Assembly: GCF_027409185.1 (NCBI RefSeq)
Contig: NC_084463.1
Span: 155,298,369-155,362,368 of the forward strand
DNA length: 64,000 nucleotides
Source: Cynocephalus volans
Lineage: Eukaryota > Chordata > Mammalia > Dermoptera > Cynocephalidae
Direction: 5' to 3'
Positions 16,182 to 41,323 of this stretch are shown piece after piece. Numbering within the stretch: the first letter of the stretch is position 1; each line of letters starts with the position of its first letter. The notes under the pieces are model-generated. The model did not search any database. It was not told the DNA's origin and saw only the letters and a list, made by a program, of their open reading frames with translations. Made by a program: the position numbers and the translations under genes.

Positions 16182-17600
16182 TGCTTCTTCGGTTGCCCAG
16201 TTTATTGTTAAACAAACAAGTCATCTTTGTTTAAAATAATTTTTTTCCCATTTACCAGTTGCTCAATTATTATATGTTGAATGAGTAAGACAAAAAAACC
16301 CAACCACCAATAATTCTATTGCACAGAAATAAACACTAAAACATTCTGGCATGAATGATATTATAACATTATATAGTCTGCTTCGTTCACTTGGCTATAC
16401 ATCAGAATGCCTTTTCATGTCAGCAAGTTTTTATCTTCAACATGACTTAGAGTAACTTGTATGTATCCCCTCATATGGATGCAGCAGAGTTTATCTACCC
16501 ATTGCTCTGTTGTTGGACATATAGATTATTTGTATTTTTTCTGTATTATAAGCATTATGATATGTTATGAGTGAGCACTTTATTTACTCTATGCACTCCT
16601 GAGGTTTCTTCCCATTACAGTGACAGTCCTGGCCTTTTTCTAGGATAGAGTGGTTTACCTAACAGGTGTGCTTAGAATGAGGACCTGGGCCTGTGCAGCT
16701 CACACCTCTTTCTCTTGGGAGCCAGACTGTTATTAGAGAGCACGTATTTGGTCTGAGATGCCAGGATGCAGGGTGTGTGACTGAGAAGTTCTAATTCTGG
16801 GGTTCAGTATTAGGAAGTGTATTGTGGCTGTGCATCCAAGCTTTCTTCTCTGATAGTCACAGCTGACATTTTGACTTTTGTATATCTACTTGTGGTTCTT
16901 ATGATTCTTATGATTCTCTTATGATTCTTCCCTTTGTATAAATTTCAGAACTGGGACTTTTGGGGGTCAAAGACGGGTATTTTTTAGATATTTTGAATCA
17001 AATTTTCATATTCTTCTCTGGAAAGTTTCCTATCAGTGCTGACTCCTACCAGCGTTAGAGTTTTGATTGTCTTTGAAAGCTTACATTTTTTCCAAAGATC
17101 TCTGTCTATCCAATATATAAATATATACTGAATTATATATTGGGTATAAACTATATTTGTATATTAAATATATATACAAATTATATAAAAATATATTTTT
17201 TAAACTTGATTTTACCTAGAATAAATATTGGAAATGGCAGGGGAGAGTTATGACATAACATTGTTTACCTAATTCTGAACTATCTGGGAGTTTCATATGA
17301 AGTAATATTAGGTCATTTTATATATATGCATATACATATGTATATATGTTTTATTAAGTGGTTTGAAAAGGAGTACTTGGTATAAGGAAAAAATAGGGGA
17401 TTCTAAACTATGTCATTTCATTTGTGGAAATAGGGAGTGTGTTGTTAAATTAATCAAGAGGATCAGAATGGTCTCCGAAAATATCAGCTGGGCTCTCCCT
17501 TTTCCCCTCACCCTAGGTTTACATGATGACTGGCAGTCATTGCGTTGAGAAGCTGGAAATTTTATTTTCATGGGTCACAGATATTGAGCTCCAGAGAACT
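16182..17600. other. Intergenic AT-rich sequence downstream of CBLIF
   Basis: There is no gene. Notable are a triplicated ttatgattc motif at about 16907-16928 and an AT-rich palindromic stretch at 17110-17345 (for example tatatatgcatatacatatg). L1-like phrases occur at 16350-16560 but are too decayed to classify. Confidence 0.4.
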
Positions 17601-17608
17601 TTGAGTCA

Positions 17609-17614
17609 TTTATT
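17609..17614 (-). terminator. CBLIF: CBLIF poly(A) signal
   Basis: AATAAA on the minus strand lies about 140 bases after the CBLIF stop codon. That agrees with the short 3' UTR known for intrinsic factor mRNA. Confidence 0.75.
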
Positions 17615-17754
17615 CTACATAGTGGTTTTCCATGTTTTTACCAGAATATGATAGCACCCTAGACATCCACTTTGTAACATAGATTTGAAGTGAAGTGAAA
17701 AAAATTCCATCCATCCTTTGGAGATGTTTGACAGAAGGTAAACCCACCTCCTCC

Positions 17755-30457
<12,703 letters not shown>

Positions 30458-30531
30458 CTCATGCGCTCCTGTCCTGTCCTCGTCTCATACACAGATATGA
30501 GTACTTGCAGGTGGAGTATTTCTCTTCCTTC

Positions 30532-30538
30532 TTTTATA
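30532..30538 (-). promoter_or_regulatory. CBLIF: CBLIF TATA box
   Basis: TATAAAA is read on the minus strand about 75 bases before the CBLIF start codon. This gives a predicted transcription start near 30505 and a 5' UTR of about 50 bases, suitable for a strongly tissue-specific gene. Confidence 0.7.
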
Positions 30539-30544
30539 CGTGCT

Positions 30545-31350
30545 TCTCTTTGCGAAACAGTCTGTCTGCCCTAACCTGAGGTCCTATGCTGGCCTCTCCT
30601 TCTCTGATATAACTAATTTCCATGTGCTTATCTAAGTTTACTTACTACAGACTGTCCAAGGTGCCTGCAGGTGACTTCTAGGCAGCACAGTCATATGAGA
30701 AACTTAGGGCTAGATATGCAGTGGAGGCAATAACAAGAAAGTGTCCTTTACCAAAATCCTGGGTCACTACATGGGAAGTTTGGCTAATGTGTGAGTATAA
30801 ACAAGACTTCTCCTAGGCCTTGTTATACCCAGTCAGTCCTCCTGGCTGTTTATCAGCAACCACTTCAGTGAGGTTAGGGTGATTTGGAGGCATAAGCTCA
30901 TTTTATGGTCTGAGGCACCTTCTTTATGCCCTTTTAGACTCTCAAGTGGGGGTCTGCCAGGTAAAGTCTGGGTTTATGAAATTAATTAAGCTGACATGGA
31001 CATGGGTTCTAGCCTAGACTCTTTGCAGTTGAGGCAAGAAGTGGACCTCAGTTTTCCAGAAATTTTGTTTGATTTCTTTTTCCTTATCTGGGGATAAAAG
31101 CATTTGAAACGCCCCAAAGGCTTGAGGATATTATTTTTTAAAATAAGTAATTAGAAAATGTGAGATCAATTGACTATATTAAGTAAACTTTTTTTTTTCC
31201 CAGAAATGTAGTTGTATTATAAAGCAAAGTACAGTATACCTCCCTATAACAGAGAACTGGAAATAGCATTCTAAATTATGAAGAAGGAGGCTTAGTTTTT
31301 AGTTTTGTATTTTAAGGATCTCCTTTTAGGGGAAAATTCTCCAGGGCCCA
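30545..31350. other. Intergenic sequence upstream of CBLIF
   Basis: No gene is seen. The proximal part presumably carries CBLIF regulatory sequence, but I cannot point to a specific enhancer. The T-run at 31190-31199 has no other support as a retroposon tail. Confidence 0.4.
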
Positions 31351-31860
31351 TTTTAGAATAAAAGTCAAAGTCCTTTTAATGACTTGCAAGGCCTTATGAG
31401 ATCTGTCTTCTGGTTTCCTTTCTGACCACTTTTCTCCAACCACTTTCTCCTTTGCTCACTCTGCTGCAGCCACACAGAACTTACGTTCCTCGAACACATC
31501 AGCCACCTTTACACTTGATGTTCCCTCTACCCAGAACACTCTTCTTCCAAATATTGCTATGGTGGCTCCCTCACTTCCTTCATGTCTCCTCTTAAAGGAA
31601 AGTTTTTAGAGAGGCCTTCCCAGACCATGCCGTTGAAGGTGGCCTCACCCCCACCGACACCCACCATGCCCCTTATCTGCATGACTCTTTGCCCTGTGTC
31701 ACTCTATGTGTGTAGTTGATTGTTTCTCTCTTCCTACTAGAACTTCCTCTCCAAGGGGACAGGGGCTTTATCTGTTTCACTCACTGCTCTATGCCCAGCA
31801 CTTTCAGCACTGCCTAGATCGCAGTAGGAATCAAAAACATATTTTTTGAATGAGTGAATT
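31350..31860 (+). repeat. L2 LINE 3' fragment
   Basis: The order matches L2: ttttaatgacttgcaaggcc, tttgctcactctgctgcagc, gttccctctacccagaacac, cttcctactagaacttcctc, ctctatgcccagcactttca and tttttgaatgagtgaatt. Confidence 0.8.
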
Positions 31861-31914
31861 AATGAGCAAATTTAAAACATGGGCTATAAGGAACTTTTCT
31901 CTTTCTCAGAAAAC

Positions 31915-32385
31915 ATTGGTACATGTTGGGGTGTGCCAGACAGCTTCTAACATGGCCCCACATTCCCACCTTCCGGTATTCATGCTCTTGGGTAGTGCCC
32001 TTTTCCAGAGTGCGGGCCGGCCTCACTTCTAATTAATATAATGTAGCAGAAGTGAGGGGATGAGGTTATGAAAGACTATTTCCCTCTTGCTTTCACTCTT
32101 TCTCTGGCTCTTCTTGCTTCTTGCTCTCATGAAGCCAGATGTCAAGTTGTGAGAAGCCAATGTGGTGAAGAACACAGCAGCCTCCAGCCAACACTCAGGG
32201 AGGGAGGAATTCTGCCAACAACTGTGTGAGAGAGGTTGAAAGCAGGTCCTTCCCCAGTTGAGCTTTGAGATGAAGGCTGCCCTGCCTGACATCTTGATTA
32301 CAAGACTGATTATGGCATAATTGTTGCAGTTAGCAAATACCTCCCAGAATAGGAACCACACAGGCCAAACATTTCTTAACTAATA
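31915..32385. repeat. Unclassified interspersed repeat
   Basis: The stretch (cttctaacatggccccacat ... gccagatgtcaagttgtgag ... agcaaatacctcccagaat) has the feel of an old DNA-transposon or LTR repeat. I cannot name the family. Confidence 0.4.
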
Positions 32386-32879
32386 CATTTGACAGACCTT
32401 GGTTAACCATTGCTGGGCTTATTTATTTGTTTGTTTTTTCTGTGGCTAATTTTCTGGTATCAAAGCACCTGGACTCTGGACACTTGTGACGTTTATTTGT
32501 AGTGATTATTTTTTGCTGTGGTAGCAGATGGACGTTTCTCTTCTCAGATTCAGTCTAGGTTCTGAAATAGTGTCAAGATTAAGGAACTTTTCATAAGGCA
32601 GATGTGGCCAGAGCTAGGTTTCATGGCCAATGTTGGTGCAATGCTCAGGGAATGTTATTTCATTAAGCCTCACGTCTGTGTTTGAAATTAAAGGCATTTC
32701 TATCAGACAGCAATGTTATGACATCCTGCTTTGGGACCACTGGGTGGGAGAAACTTGGCTCTGTTAAAAATGGAGGCTAGTAGTGCTGGAGAGGGTGTTA
32801 GAAAACACAGTGGCACAAAGTGAGTGTTGATGTTTGATCCAATCAGAGGAATTAAATGAAAACTGCAAAGGAAACCACT

Positions 32880-33765
32880 GTTTATTAAAGAATTTTATCT
32901 TTATTTTTAGAACAGTTCTAGTTGCATAGCAAAATTAAGAGGAAGGTACTGAGATATCCCCTATCCTCTCGGTCTCTACGTGGGTATGTCCTCCCCTATT
33001 ATCTGACATGCCCCACTAGAGTGGTACATCTGTTACAACATGATGAACGTGAATTGACACATTAAACAAGAATTGCAAAGAAAACGATTTTTTAATGCTG
33101 TGATTCAATGTTATTTAATTCTGTGTCAGTATACCAATTAGAATAATCTCTCATACCACATTTGAGAAAATAGGTCTAATACAAATTGGGTGCTTTACTG
33201 GTGTTGTCCGAATATTATTGAAAGTGAGCTAGAATCATTGAGAGAGTGAGTCACAGATCTCCAGGGGACCTATTTCAACCTTGTTACATCGAGACTCAGT
33301 TTCACTGGTCAATTGCAGGGTCAGTACTTTCTGTCATTTGGTCATATTTATTTATGTTTTTTGCTTGAGCTTCTTTATTTTCTCTGGACAAAACCGACCA
33401 TATATACTGGTTTTCCCAGGACAGTCCCAGTTTCTTTTCCTTTTAAGAAATTAATATTATTTTAAATTGGCAGATAATACTTGTATATATTTATGGGGTA
33501 CGATGTGATATTGGTGGGGAGGGAATTGGGAAATGTTGGTCAAAGGGTACAAAGTTTCAGTGAGGAGGAATAAGTTTCTGAGCTCTATTGCACGGCAGGT
33601 GACTATAGTCAATAAAAATGTATTATATATTTCAAAGTTGTTAGAAGAATACATTTTTAATGTCTCACCACTAAAAATGATAAGTAAGTGAGGGGATGGG
33701 TATGTTATTTAGCTTGATTTGATCCTTCTGTATTGTGGAGCACCTGGAAATAATCTCTTTTTCCA
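32880..33765. repeat. Old L1 fragments (antisense, then sense 3' end)
   Basis: About 32885-33050 reads as antisense L1-like sequence (agaacagttctagttgcata). About 33440-33750 reads as a sense L1 3' UTR (cggcaggtgactatagtcaat, tgtctcaccactaaaaatga). Both are decayed. Confidence 0.6.
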
Positions 33766-34506
33766 GTGTAATTATTAACAGTGTTCACTTTCACTTTTTA
33801 ACAGTGTCCTGGTTGGATGATAAAATTTATGGTCACACTATTTATGATGGGTGGTAATGCCAATACTAACATTTTGCATACTTGTTACCTTGAACCAACT
33901 ATCCTTCAATTTCACATAGATGGTGTAGTCTGTAAACAGATCTGACAACTGCCACCCTGTGCTAACAGCACCAAGGGGCCTGGGAGAACTAACATGCCTC
34001 CCAATAGCTGTAATTTAGCATTCAAGGTGAGACACAGAGCCAAGAGGAGAGAATTTATTGCCGTCCAGTCATGAGGGCATCTGTCAAACCCAGTTAGTGA
34101 AGGCCAGGGCAGAGGTGAGCCTGAGAGCTGAGTATCAGTCAGTACCAGAAAGCAGAAGAAGAGGATTCAGTCTCTGACAGTGTAGCAGGGTTGCTGCTGG
34201 AGGGAGGAAGCCTAGATTATCATGAAAAAAACACAAGGAGTGATAAGGAAGACATTGCTAAAATAATTTAACTAAATCTACCTGAAGACAACTTTCTTTT
34301 GGTTTGGGGGTTACTTTACATGGATTACTTTATGCTTTATATGAAGCACCTTTAGCCCTCTGATGCCTTAAAGAGACTTCAAGTTCCTGACAGTATCTGC
34401 ATGTAGCTAGGTACTCAGTATAAACTGCAATCCAGCTCATGCTGCCTAGACATGATTCAACTTTTTTTTTTTTAATGTGAATTCTGTGGAAATGAAGATC
34501 AGAGGT

Positions 34507-34509
<3 letters not shown>

Positions 34510-34580
<71 letters not shown>
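34510..34580. repeat. (GT)n microsatellite
   Basis: It is about 35 uninterrupted GT units, the longest clean run in the window and probably length-variable between individuals. Confidence 0.98.
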
Positions 34581-34582
<2 letters not shown>

Positions 34583-35093
34583 TTTGGTGATGTGAATAGC
34601 AGGGTGATTTTATGGGGAAGTAAAAGGAAAATACATGTAGGAGAAGAACAAGTAGGATCTAAGGGAGACAGCTGGAGGAGGGGATGGGATTGTTCCTACA
34701 AACTATGGACTGACTTTTATGTATAAGCCTCACATTTCCCCCTTTCTTCTGAGCAACATTTTTCTCTTTATCCAATGCCTGTATGAATTCAACATGACCA
34801 GTGGTTTCTTTCCTTGCATTTGGGCCTCAGAGAGCTCAGTCTCCCTAGAAACTTCCTGTGGATTGCATCGGTTGCTGCTAGAACCTTATCTCCATTTTCC
34901 CCAGTTGCCCAAGGTCATACAGGTAGTTAGTGGGGGAACCTTTCGTAGAACCCAGCTTATTAGACACGTGGTCTAACCTCTTCTTCTCACTTCACTTCTT
35001 CCTGAGGTGGTCTTCCCTTCTAATAACTTTTAAAATCCTTTTAAAAAAACTGAACCGATTAGAACAGGCTCTTTTTTGTATAGTTGTTGATCT

Positions 35094-35099
35094 TTTATT
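35094..35099 (-). terminator. TCN1: TCN1 poly(A) signal
   Basis: AATAAA on the minus strand lies about 127 bases after the ancestral TCN1 stop codon (35226-35228). The signal is kept although the reading frame is broken. Confidence 0.65.
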
Positions 35100-35225
35100 G
35101 AACACGCAGAGAGAGAAGGGGAGGTTATTGACTCTCCTGTTGGGAATGGGATAAATGAAAAGGAATGCATGAATTCAATTTCTGCATGGAATTCCACTGC
35201 AAAAGCTAAGGAAGGTTTGGACTGA

Positions 35226-35287
35226 TTAGTATTTGCTCCAACGAACCTCCAAATTTTCTCCATTGTGGACAACATAACTACCAACTC
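35226..35287 (-). pseudogene. TCN1: TCN1 exon 9 (C-terminus)
   Basis: The acceptor is CCTTTTCAG|. It encodes VGSYVVHNGENLEVRWSKY and the ancestral stop TAA. It is intact in itself but lies after both lesions. Confidence 0.92.
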
Positions 35288-35459
35288 CTGAAAAGGAAGA
35301 AGAAAGAGATGTGGATCAAATAATTTGGTCACTGAATCACCAAATAATGGATATTGTGTCTCCCAGCCCCTTGGTCCATTCCCCACATAAGTTTACACCC
35401 TCACACTTGAATGCCTTGGGCATTTTCACCCTGTGGGTGTTGGCATCTCTCACCCTTAC

Positions 35460-35578
35460 CTTGGCTCAGTGGTTTGCCTCCACTCAGAAGTTCCCAGTAG
35501 GTTCTGTCATTACTATTGGCCCTTAGGCCCTGAACAGAGGTGATATAGGGGCCCCATTAGCTTTCCTCCATTGTGAAA
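35460..35578 (-). pseudogene. TCN1: TCN1 exon 8 with in-frame stop
   Basis: The acceptor is CCCACAG| and the donor is CAAG|GTAAGG. It reads FTMEES, then TAA, then WGPYITSVQGLRANSNDRTY and WELLSGGKPLSQ. The TAA (35557-35559) stands where the functional gene has a serine codon, a one-base change from TCA. The cysteines of the human CIQGLC segment are Ser and Arg here. Confidence 0.93.
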
Positions 35579-36735
35579 CTGTGGGGGACAGTAAATGAGT
35601 TACAGGAACTTAGAATGTTCAAAGGAAACCCTGGCCCAGCATTTCTCAAACTTTAATGTACTAAGAATTACTTCATGACATTACTAAAAAAATGCAGATT
35701 TCCCCAGATTCTTTGATTCCATAGGCCTGGGATAGGGGCCAGGAATCTGCACATTTTATTCACATTCCATGCTAGGTTAGAGAAATGATGCCCATGCTTT
35801 CTGTTCCCTCTCCTGCCATCATAGACGCTTCGCAGTCAACAGCTTCAACCTTCCACCCCAAGATAGTAACTACTGAAGATACTGAAGTAGTAGAAGAAAG
35901 TATTAATCTCATGTCCTGGAGGCACCATAAGTTAGTGGGTTTTCCCTTAGGAAAGAGAATTAGGACAGAATAATATTTCATGTTGTGCTTATTAAAAAGT
36001 AACACAGTCAATGTCTGTTTTACATTCCTTACTCATATATCTCTATTTTCCTGAAAGCCGTTGAAGGCAGCTTTTATAATATATGTTATGTCACATCATA
36101 TTATTATTTTGCTCTCCACTATAGCATCCTACACCATGTTGTTAGACACAATAGATAATTGTCAATTATATTTCAGGAGCCAAATAAATCATACTTTTTG
36201 GAAGCAAAGTCAGTATTTTATTTTTAATATTTAACCTCCGTAGGCCAGGAAACCTTAGTTTAGGGGTCCATGAATTTCCTGAAAGGGAGGCTATGGGGAA
36301 GCTTCAGGGCATGTGTGGAGCCCCCAATTTAAATGCCAAATTTTGTATGTATGTTCACTTTTCTGGGATGAGTATTCATTGTATCCATCTAATTTTCAAA
36401 GGGGTCCATGATTCAAAAATAAAGAACCACTGTTCTAGACACAATATATCTGACTTAAGAGGTTCTACTTATTGAAGAAGTTTTGCTGAAAAAAGAGAGA
36501 GCCCTGGAATTCATTAATCCATTAAGTGAACATTAATTTAATACTTATTCTGTGCTAGAAGATAAAATATCTCACCTCCTTTTTTTAAAACCCTTGCTAT
36601 GAGACGTAGATAGATAGGAAAGGTACCGATCAAGGAGAGTTTTAAGTGTACTTTGTATTCAGGTGCAGATGTATTCCTACGGAGACTTTAGAAATCCTGG
36701 TAAATACCTTAACCTTAGGTTATGTACAGACATAC

Positions 36736-36919
36736 CCAAATATAGTCTCATTTTTTTCCTGAGCTTCCTCCATCACAACTAGAAAGACGGAACCATTTGT
36801 CACTGTCACGTTGGTCGAATATGTTTCATTGATTATCACCGAGTAACGGACTGAGATATTCAAAGGTGGGTTAGGAGTTGTCACAGTTATAGGTGCCTGA
36901 GTGGAGATGCTGAAGTTAC
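36736..36919 (-). pseudogene. TCN1: TCN1 exon 7
   Basis: The acceptor is CTCTGCCAG| and the donor is TTTGG|GTATGT. It encodes NFSISTQAPITVTTPNPP through SVIINETYSTNVTVTNGSVF and MEEAQEKNETIF, with several N-glycosylation-type sites (NFS, NIS, NET, NVT, NGS). Confidence 0.93.
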
Positions 36920-37220
36920 CTGGCAGAGAGAGAAAAGCAGAGAGCAATATTCACAATAATAATAATGATGTTAGAGTTTGCATACCTATCAAACCCCTGT
37001 CCAAAACTCCTTTCCTTTAGGCGGAGAAGAATTTGCCTCAAGGAGCAAATATCATCAATCAAAGAGCAGATTTCATATAATAAAGCAGAAACTAAAGCCA
37101 GAAACTCACCAGCTTGTGAGCGCTATTTAAGCAATTCAGTTGCCCCAACTCCCATTTCTCACAGAGGCGCCTAATTTTTTTGTTTTTTGCTTTGGTACAG
37201 CATACAATAATGTTTGCCTT

Positions 37221-37276
37221 TTTTTCTTTTTATTTCTTAACATTTACTGATTCTTTTTATTTCTTAACATTTACTG
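37221..37276. repeat. Tandem duplication of about 28 bp
   Basis: The string ttctttttatttcttaacat plus ttactga occurs twice back-to-back in TCN1 intron 6, with no mismatch in the core. Confidence 0.9.
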
Positions 37277-38134
37277 AAAACATTAATTTCCAAGTACTGT
37301 ACTAATAATTTTGCATGGATTATTTTATTAAATCCTTGCAAAAACCTGATATAGGAGATGCTCAGTTTTCCTGGGCTCCAGTTTCAGGACATGCCTCTGG
37401 GTTTTTGGCCACTCCCCAGGTCTCAGGACTCTTCCTCTTGGCTCTCCCTCAGAGGAAAGTTACTGTTGCAATTTAGACCTATTTTCAGCACCAACATGGG
37501 GAAAATGAGACCATAAGGAGCTGGCTTATGAAAATCCAGTGGCTGGACCTGCTCAATAGAGAGCAGAGAATACTCTTGAATATACCTGGTGCATGTGATA
37601 GGGTCTGATCAATGAACATGCTCCAGGAAGAGACCAACTGAGCATGTGCAAGACTAAATGTTATATAACTGGGAGCCACCTCCTTAACTGAATATTCATT
37701 ATATAGAGAAACTATAAAAGCCAAATCCCAGGCAGGGTTGTTGCTCACTTTCTTGGCAGCATTCCACACTTGGCTGGCTGAGTTTTGTTTATTTTACATC
37801 GTATCACACTTACTTTCAGCAGGGCTGCTCACTCTCTTGAGTCAGCCTGCACTTTGTACTAAACTTTAAATATGTTTTTCTTGCTTTTGTGTTAGATTTG
37901 ATGTCCATACTGAACTTACTGAGTTAAACTTGGTGTGGGCCCTGTTCAATCTTTGGAGCTATGCCACATTCTCTCTGTGGAACCTATGTTTCTTATCTTT
38001 TATATTAAACATGTTCTTACTATCTACTGTGACTCTGCCCTTGAATTCTTTCCTGTGGTGGAGTCAAGAACCTGGTAAGTGGGCTGAGTGGGTTGGGATC
38101 GACTATCAGGCCCCCCAGACCCAACCTTCAAAAT

Positions 38135-38250
38135 CAAACCTATGTTAGACATTGTTATCATTCCCCTTGTTTATATTAGAAAACTGAAGCTTAGAGGTTA
38201 AGCATTTTGTCCAAAGTCCCTGAACCTATAAGTGGCTGAACCAGGAATGA
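38135..38250 (+). repeat. MIR fragment in TCN1 intron 6
   Basis: The phrases agacattgttatcattcccc, attagaaaactgaagcttag and ctataagtggctgaaccag are the 3' half of a MIR. Confidence 0.65.
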
Positions 38251-38773
38251 ACAGAGAAAGAAGGAAACATCTCCATTCTTTCTACCCTGTTGCAAAATCC
38301 CTTGCTCGGATAAATGACTCATACTACAATTTTCTCAGAATACTGCCACATTCCTTCCACATAGATGTCTTATTTCCCTGAGGAATCACTCAGTGTGGAT
38401 AATGGAAACTCAGAGGCATGATACAGATCCTCTATACTTGGCTTAGAATGGGAATGATGCTCGGATCTCTCTATACCCAACAATCGGAAATCATATCATG
38501 AAATCTATGTCATCCCTTTGGAGATAGACATTGTTTAATTAAGTCCACTTTGTTTATCAATGCTTGAACCAAGAACGATATCTACTACCCTGTTAAGAAC
38601 AAATTCTCAGGTGGTTGTAATCCCTGATAATGTAATGAGAACTGAATTCTATTTAGGAACTGTTATGCTTTGGAGATTTAGCTGGTCACTTTTGGTCCCT
38701 AACGTCACCCAAATCTCACATGCTTTCGGTGTTACGTTGAAAGGCAAAACAGTTTTCTATTTAGTTCTTATAC

Positions 38774-38960
38774 CTGAATAGACACAAGAAGAGTTTTCGT
38801 TAACATCCAGGTAGGTCTTTCCCATTAAGGCAGGTAAGATCTGGGCTGCAGCAATTGGAATACTGAATGCTCCCTGAGAAATTTCCTTGAGTACCATGTT
38901 AAGAGTTTGTTGGCAATCCCATTCATCTTTTTTGTAATAGTTTGATGAGACAAAGAGGGC
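38774..38960 (-). pseudogene. TCN1: TCN1 exon 6
   Basis: The acceptor is CCCCTTTAG| and the donor is TCAG|GTATAA. It encodes ALFVSSNYYKKDEWDCQQTL through AAAQILPALMGKTYLDVNEN and SSCVYS. It has no stop and is open in one frame. A run of ten G lies just outside the acceptor. Confidence 0.92.
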
Positions 38961-40609
38961 CTAAAGGGGGGGGGGGTGAGAGAAAAAGAGGAGAGAGAAT
39001 GAGAGACACTTTAAATAAGAGGGAAGCCTACATCTAATTGAGCAAATATTTATTGAACATTGACTACATAGGAGACACCTTAGATAATTAAAGTTTCTTT
39101 CCTGCCATCAAGAAGCTTGTGAACTAGTTTGGGTAGGTAGGAAATTGTTTAATAATACATCTGTAATAGCTCCAAAGAAAACAGACTTTCTAGTCTGTAT
39201 TTCTATATCTCAACACTGGAAAAATACCTATCATACAGGGGACACTCAATAAATATTGTTGACAAACTATTGTAAAAGGATCCCTAAGATGAATGCCTTA
39301 AGAGAAACATCTAGTGGCATGGCCTTTCAAAAGAGAATAGTTGCCCATAAACATTTAGTGAGGTTCAGGAAAGGATTCACAAAGAAGGTAGTACTTGAGG
39401 CAGGTCTTGACAGTGTGATGATATTTGGGTACATGAGATGAGGAGGGAGCTGTGTAGTCAGAAGGAACAGCATGAGCAGAGGTCCAAGGTAGGAATGTCC
39501 AGGGCAGGGCCTGGAAATAATGAGAATATCTGCATTTAAACAAAATCCCCAGAGCATTCTTCCCTGTCTAGGAGGACTGGTGTGTAGGGAACACTCAGGT
39601 CAATTGTGGAAGAACAAGCTGGAGATGGAAGTTGGGGCCAGATTGGTAGATGCTTGAATTTCAGGGTGATGTGTCTGACATCATTTGATTGACAGTGGGG
39701 AGTCTAATGGTTTGTTGAACAGAAACTATCCAGGCAGCAGAATGTAAGCTCAATTGAAGGGGCGGAATTGTGAGGTAATAAATCTTAGGAGGTATCAGAG
39801 TGAGCAAGACAAGAACTAAATTGGGCCGAACATGAACATGTTGCTCTGTCATTTCCCAGGGAAGGGCAGTTCTCCTTTTCATGTCTTCTTGAAAGCTCTT
39901 AAAGCTAATCAAACAGTCAACAAGCATTTGTGGGATATTAAGAAAAAAAGCGAAACTGATCATATTACATCTCCTCTTAAAAACTGCCCTGTAAGCAAGT
40001 AGCTCTCAATTCTTCTGTGAATTAGTATCACTTGCATGCAAGACTTTTAAAAAACCCAAGTCCCATGCTTCACCTCTAAATTTCTGTATTAACTGGCTGG
40101 TGTCGGGCCTGGACACTAGTGCTTTTAAAAAACTCCTTTAGGTGATTCAAATGTGCAGTCAAAATTGGAAACCACTGTTTTTACACAGTTGAAACTTAGG
40201 GAGGCAAACAGCATAAATAGTAACAACAATGATACAAACAAACTGATAGTTGGGCCTCTGCTTCCATCACCAGCCTCATGTTTCCATGGATTCTATGCTG
40301 GCCATGCCAAACACCTTCATCTAAAACATGTGATGTTCTTTTGTGCCTTTGTGTCTTTGTCCTTGCTATCACCTCTCCCTTGAAAGTCCTCCCACCCCCA
40401 GTCAGCCTGGCAAACACCTATTTATACTAAATGACTCAGTGAGATTTCCCTAGTGAATTTCCAATGACTACAAACCTTTCTTAACCTCTTCCTGTACCTA
40501 CCCCCTTAGAGTTGTGTAAATCAATGTATAAATACAGGAATAAAGTTCCAGACCTCAAGGAATGTTGTGTGCACGACAGCATAGGTGCTGAGTGTGAGTT
40601 TTGAAAACT

Positions 40610-40775
40610 AAGTCTCATCCCCCTCTGCAACACCTTCTGACTTTGTAATATTAGACAAGTTACTGATACTAACTCATGCTCCTAATTTAGAAAACGGAGG
40701 TAATAATCTTTCCTCATTGGATTGTTGACAGCATTAATGAGGTAACAGTACTCAATAAATACTAGCTTCTGTTAC
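40610..40775 (-). repeat. MIR-like fragment in TCN1 intron 5
   Basis: It resembles the antisense MIR core (tattagacaagttactgata, tcctcattggattgttgac), followed by an L2/MIR-like ctcaataaatac. Identification is tentative. Confidence 0.45.
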
Positions 40776-41132
40776 TTATTACTTCTTCAACAATAATCAA
40801 AGTAGGAGGTAAGAGGAAAGCACAAAACAATAGTATATGGTAAAGTGTAAATTTGCATGTGACAGAATGACAAGACAGGTTGTAGTAAACTCTAGAATTT
40901 CTTAAAGAAATTGTAGTTAGGAAGAGCTTAATAGAAGCATCGGAGATAGAAAGGTAAAGATTGAAGGTGAGAAGAGCACATTTCAAGCAGGGGGCACTCA
41001 CACGGACAACGTCAAAGTTAGTCCAGGAAACACAGAGTGGATAAAAGAACTCAGGAGGCCAGCAAGAAAGGACAAAGATACTGATTTTCTCCACGACTCC
41101 CTTCTCTGCCTCCTGTTTACCCTCTGACTTAC

Positions 41133-41323
41133 CTGCATAGCTTCTCCTGTACTATATATATTTCCAATGAGACCATTTTCTTTTTTCTCAGACAGAATCT
41201 TTTTTACCAGTGACTCTGTATGATTATTGATACTCTTTAAAGTCTCTTCATCGTCTTTGATCTGCTCCTTTGTTAGTCTCCTCTTCACACAGGTCAGAGC
41301 CAGGACAGACAATGCACCGGTAC
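41133..41323 (-). pseudogene. TCN1: TCN1 exon 5 (Asp to Gly at cobalamin site)
   Basis: The acceptor is CTGACAG| and the donor is ATGCAG|GTAAGT. The split first codon is GGT (Gly) where the family has Asp (GAC or GAT), followed by TGALSVLALTC. It is otherwise well kept to EKKENGLIGNIYSTGEAMQ. Confidence 0.92.

Noticed and set aside
34505-34726. Frame consisting of alternating Cys and Val
   Set aside because: It is a translation of the (GT)n microsatellite; the same holds for frames at 45149-45430 and 51014-51321.
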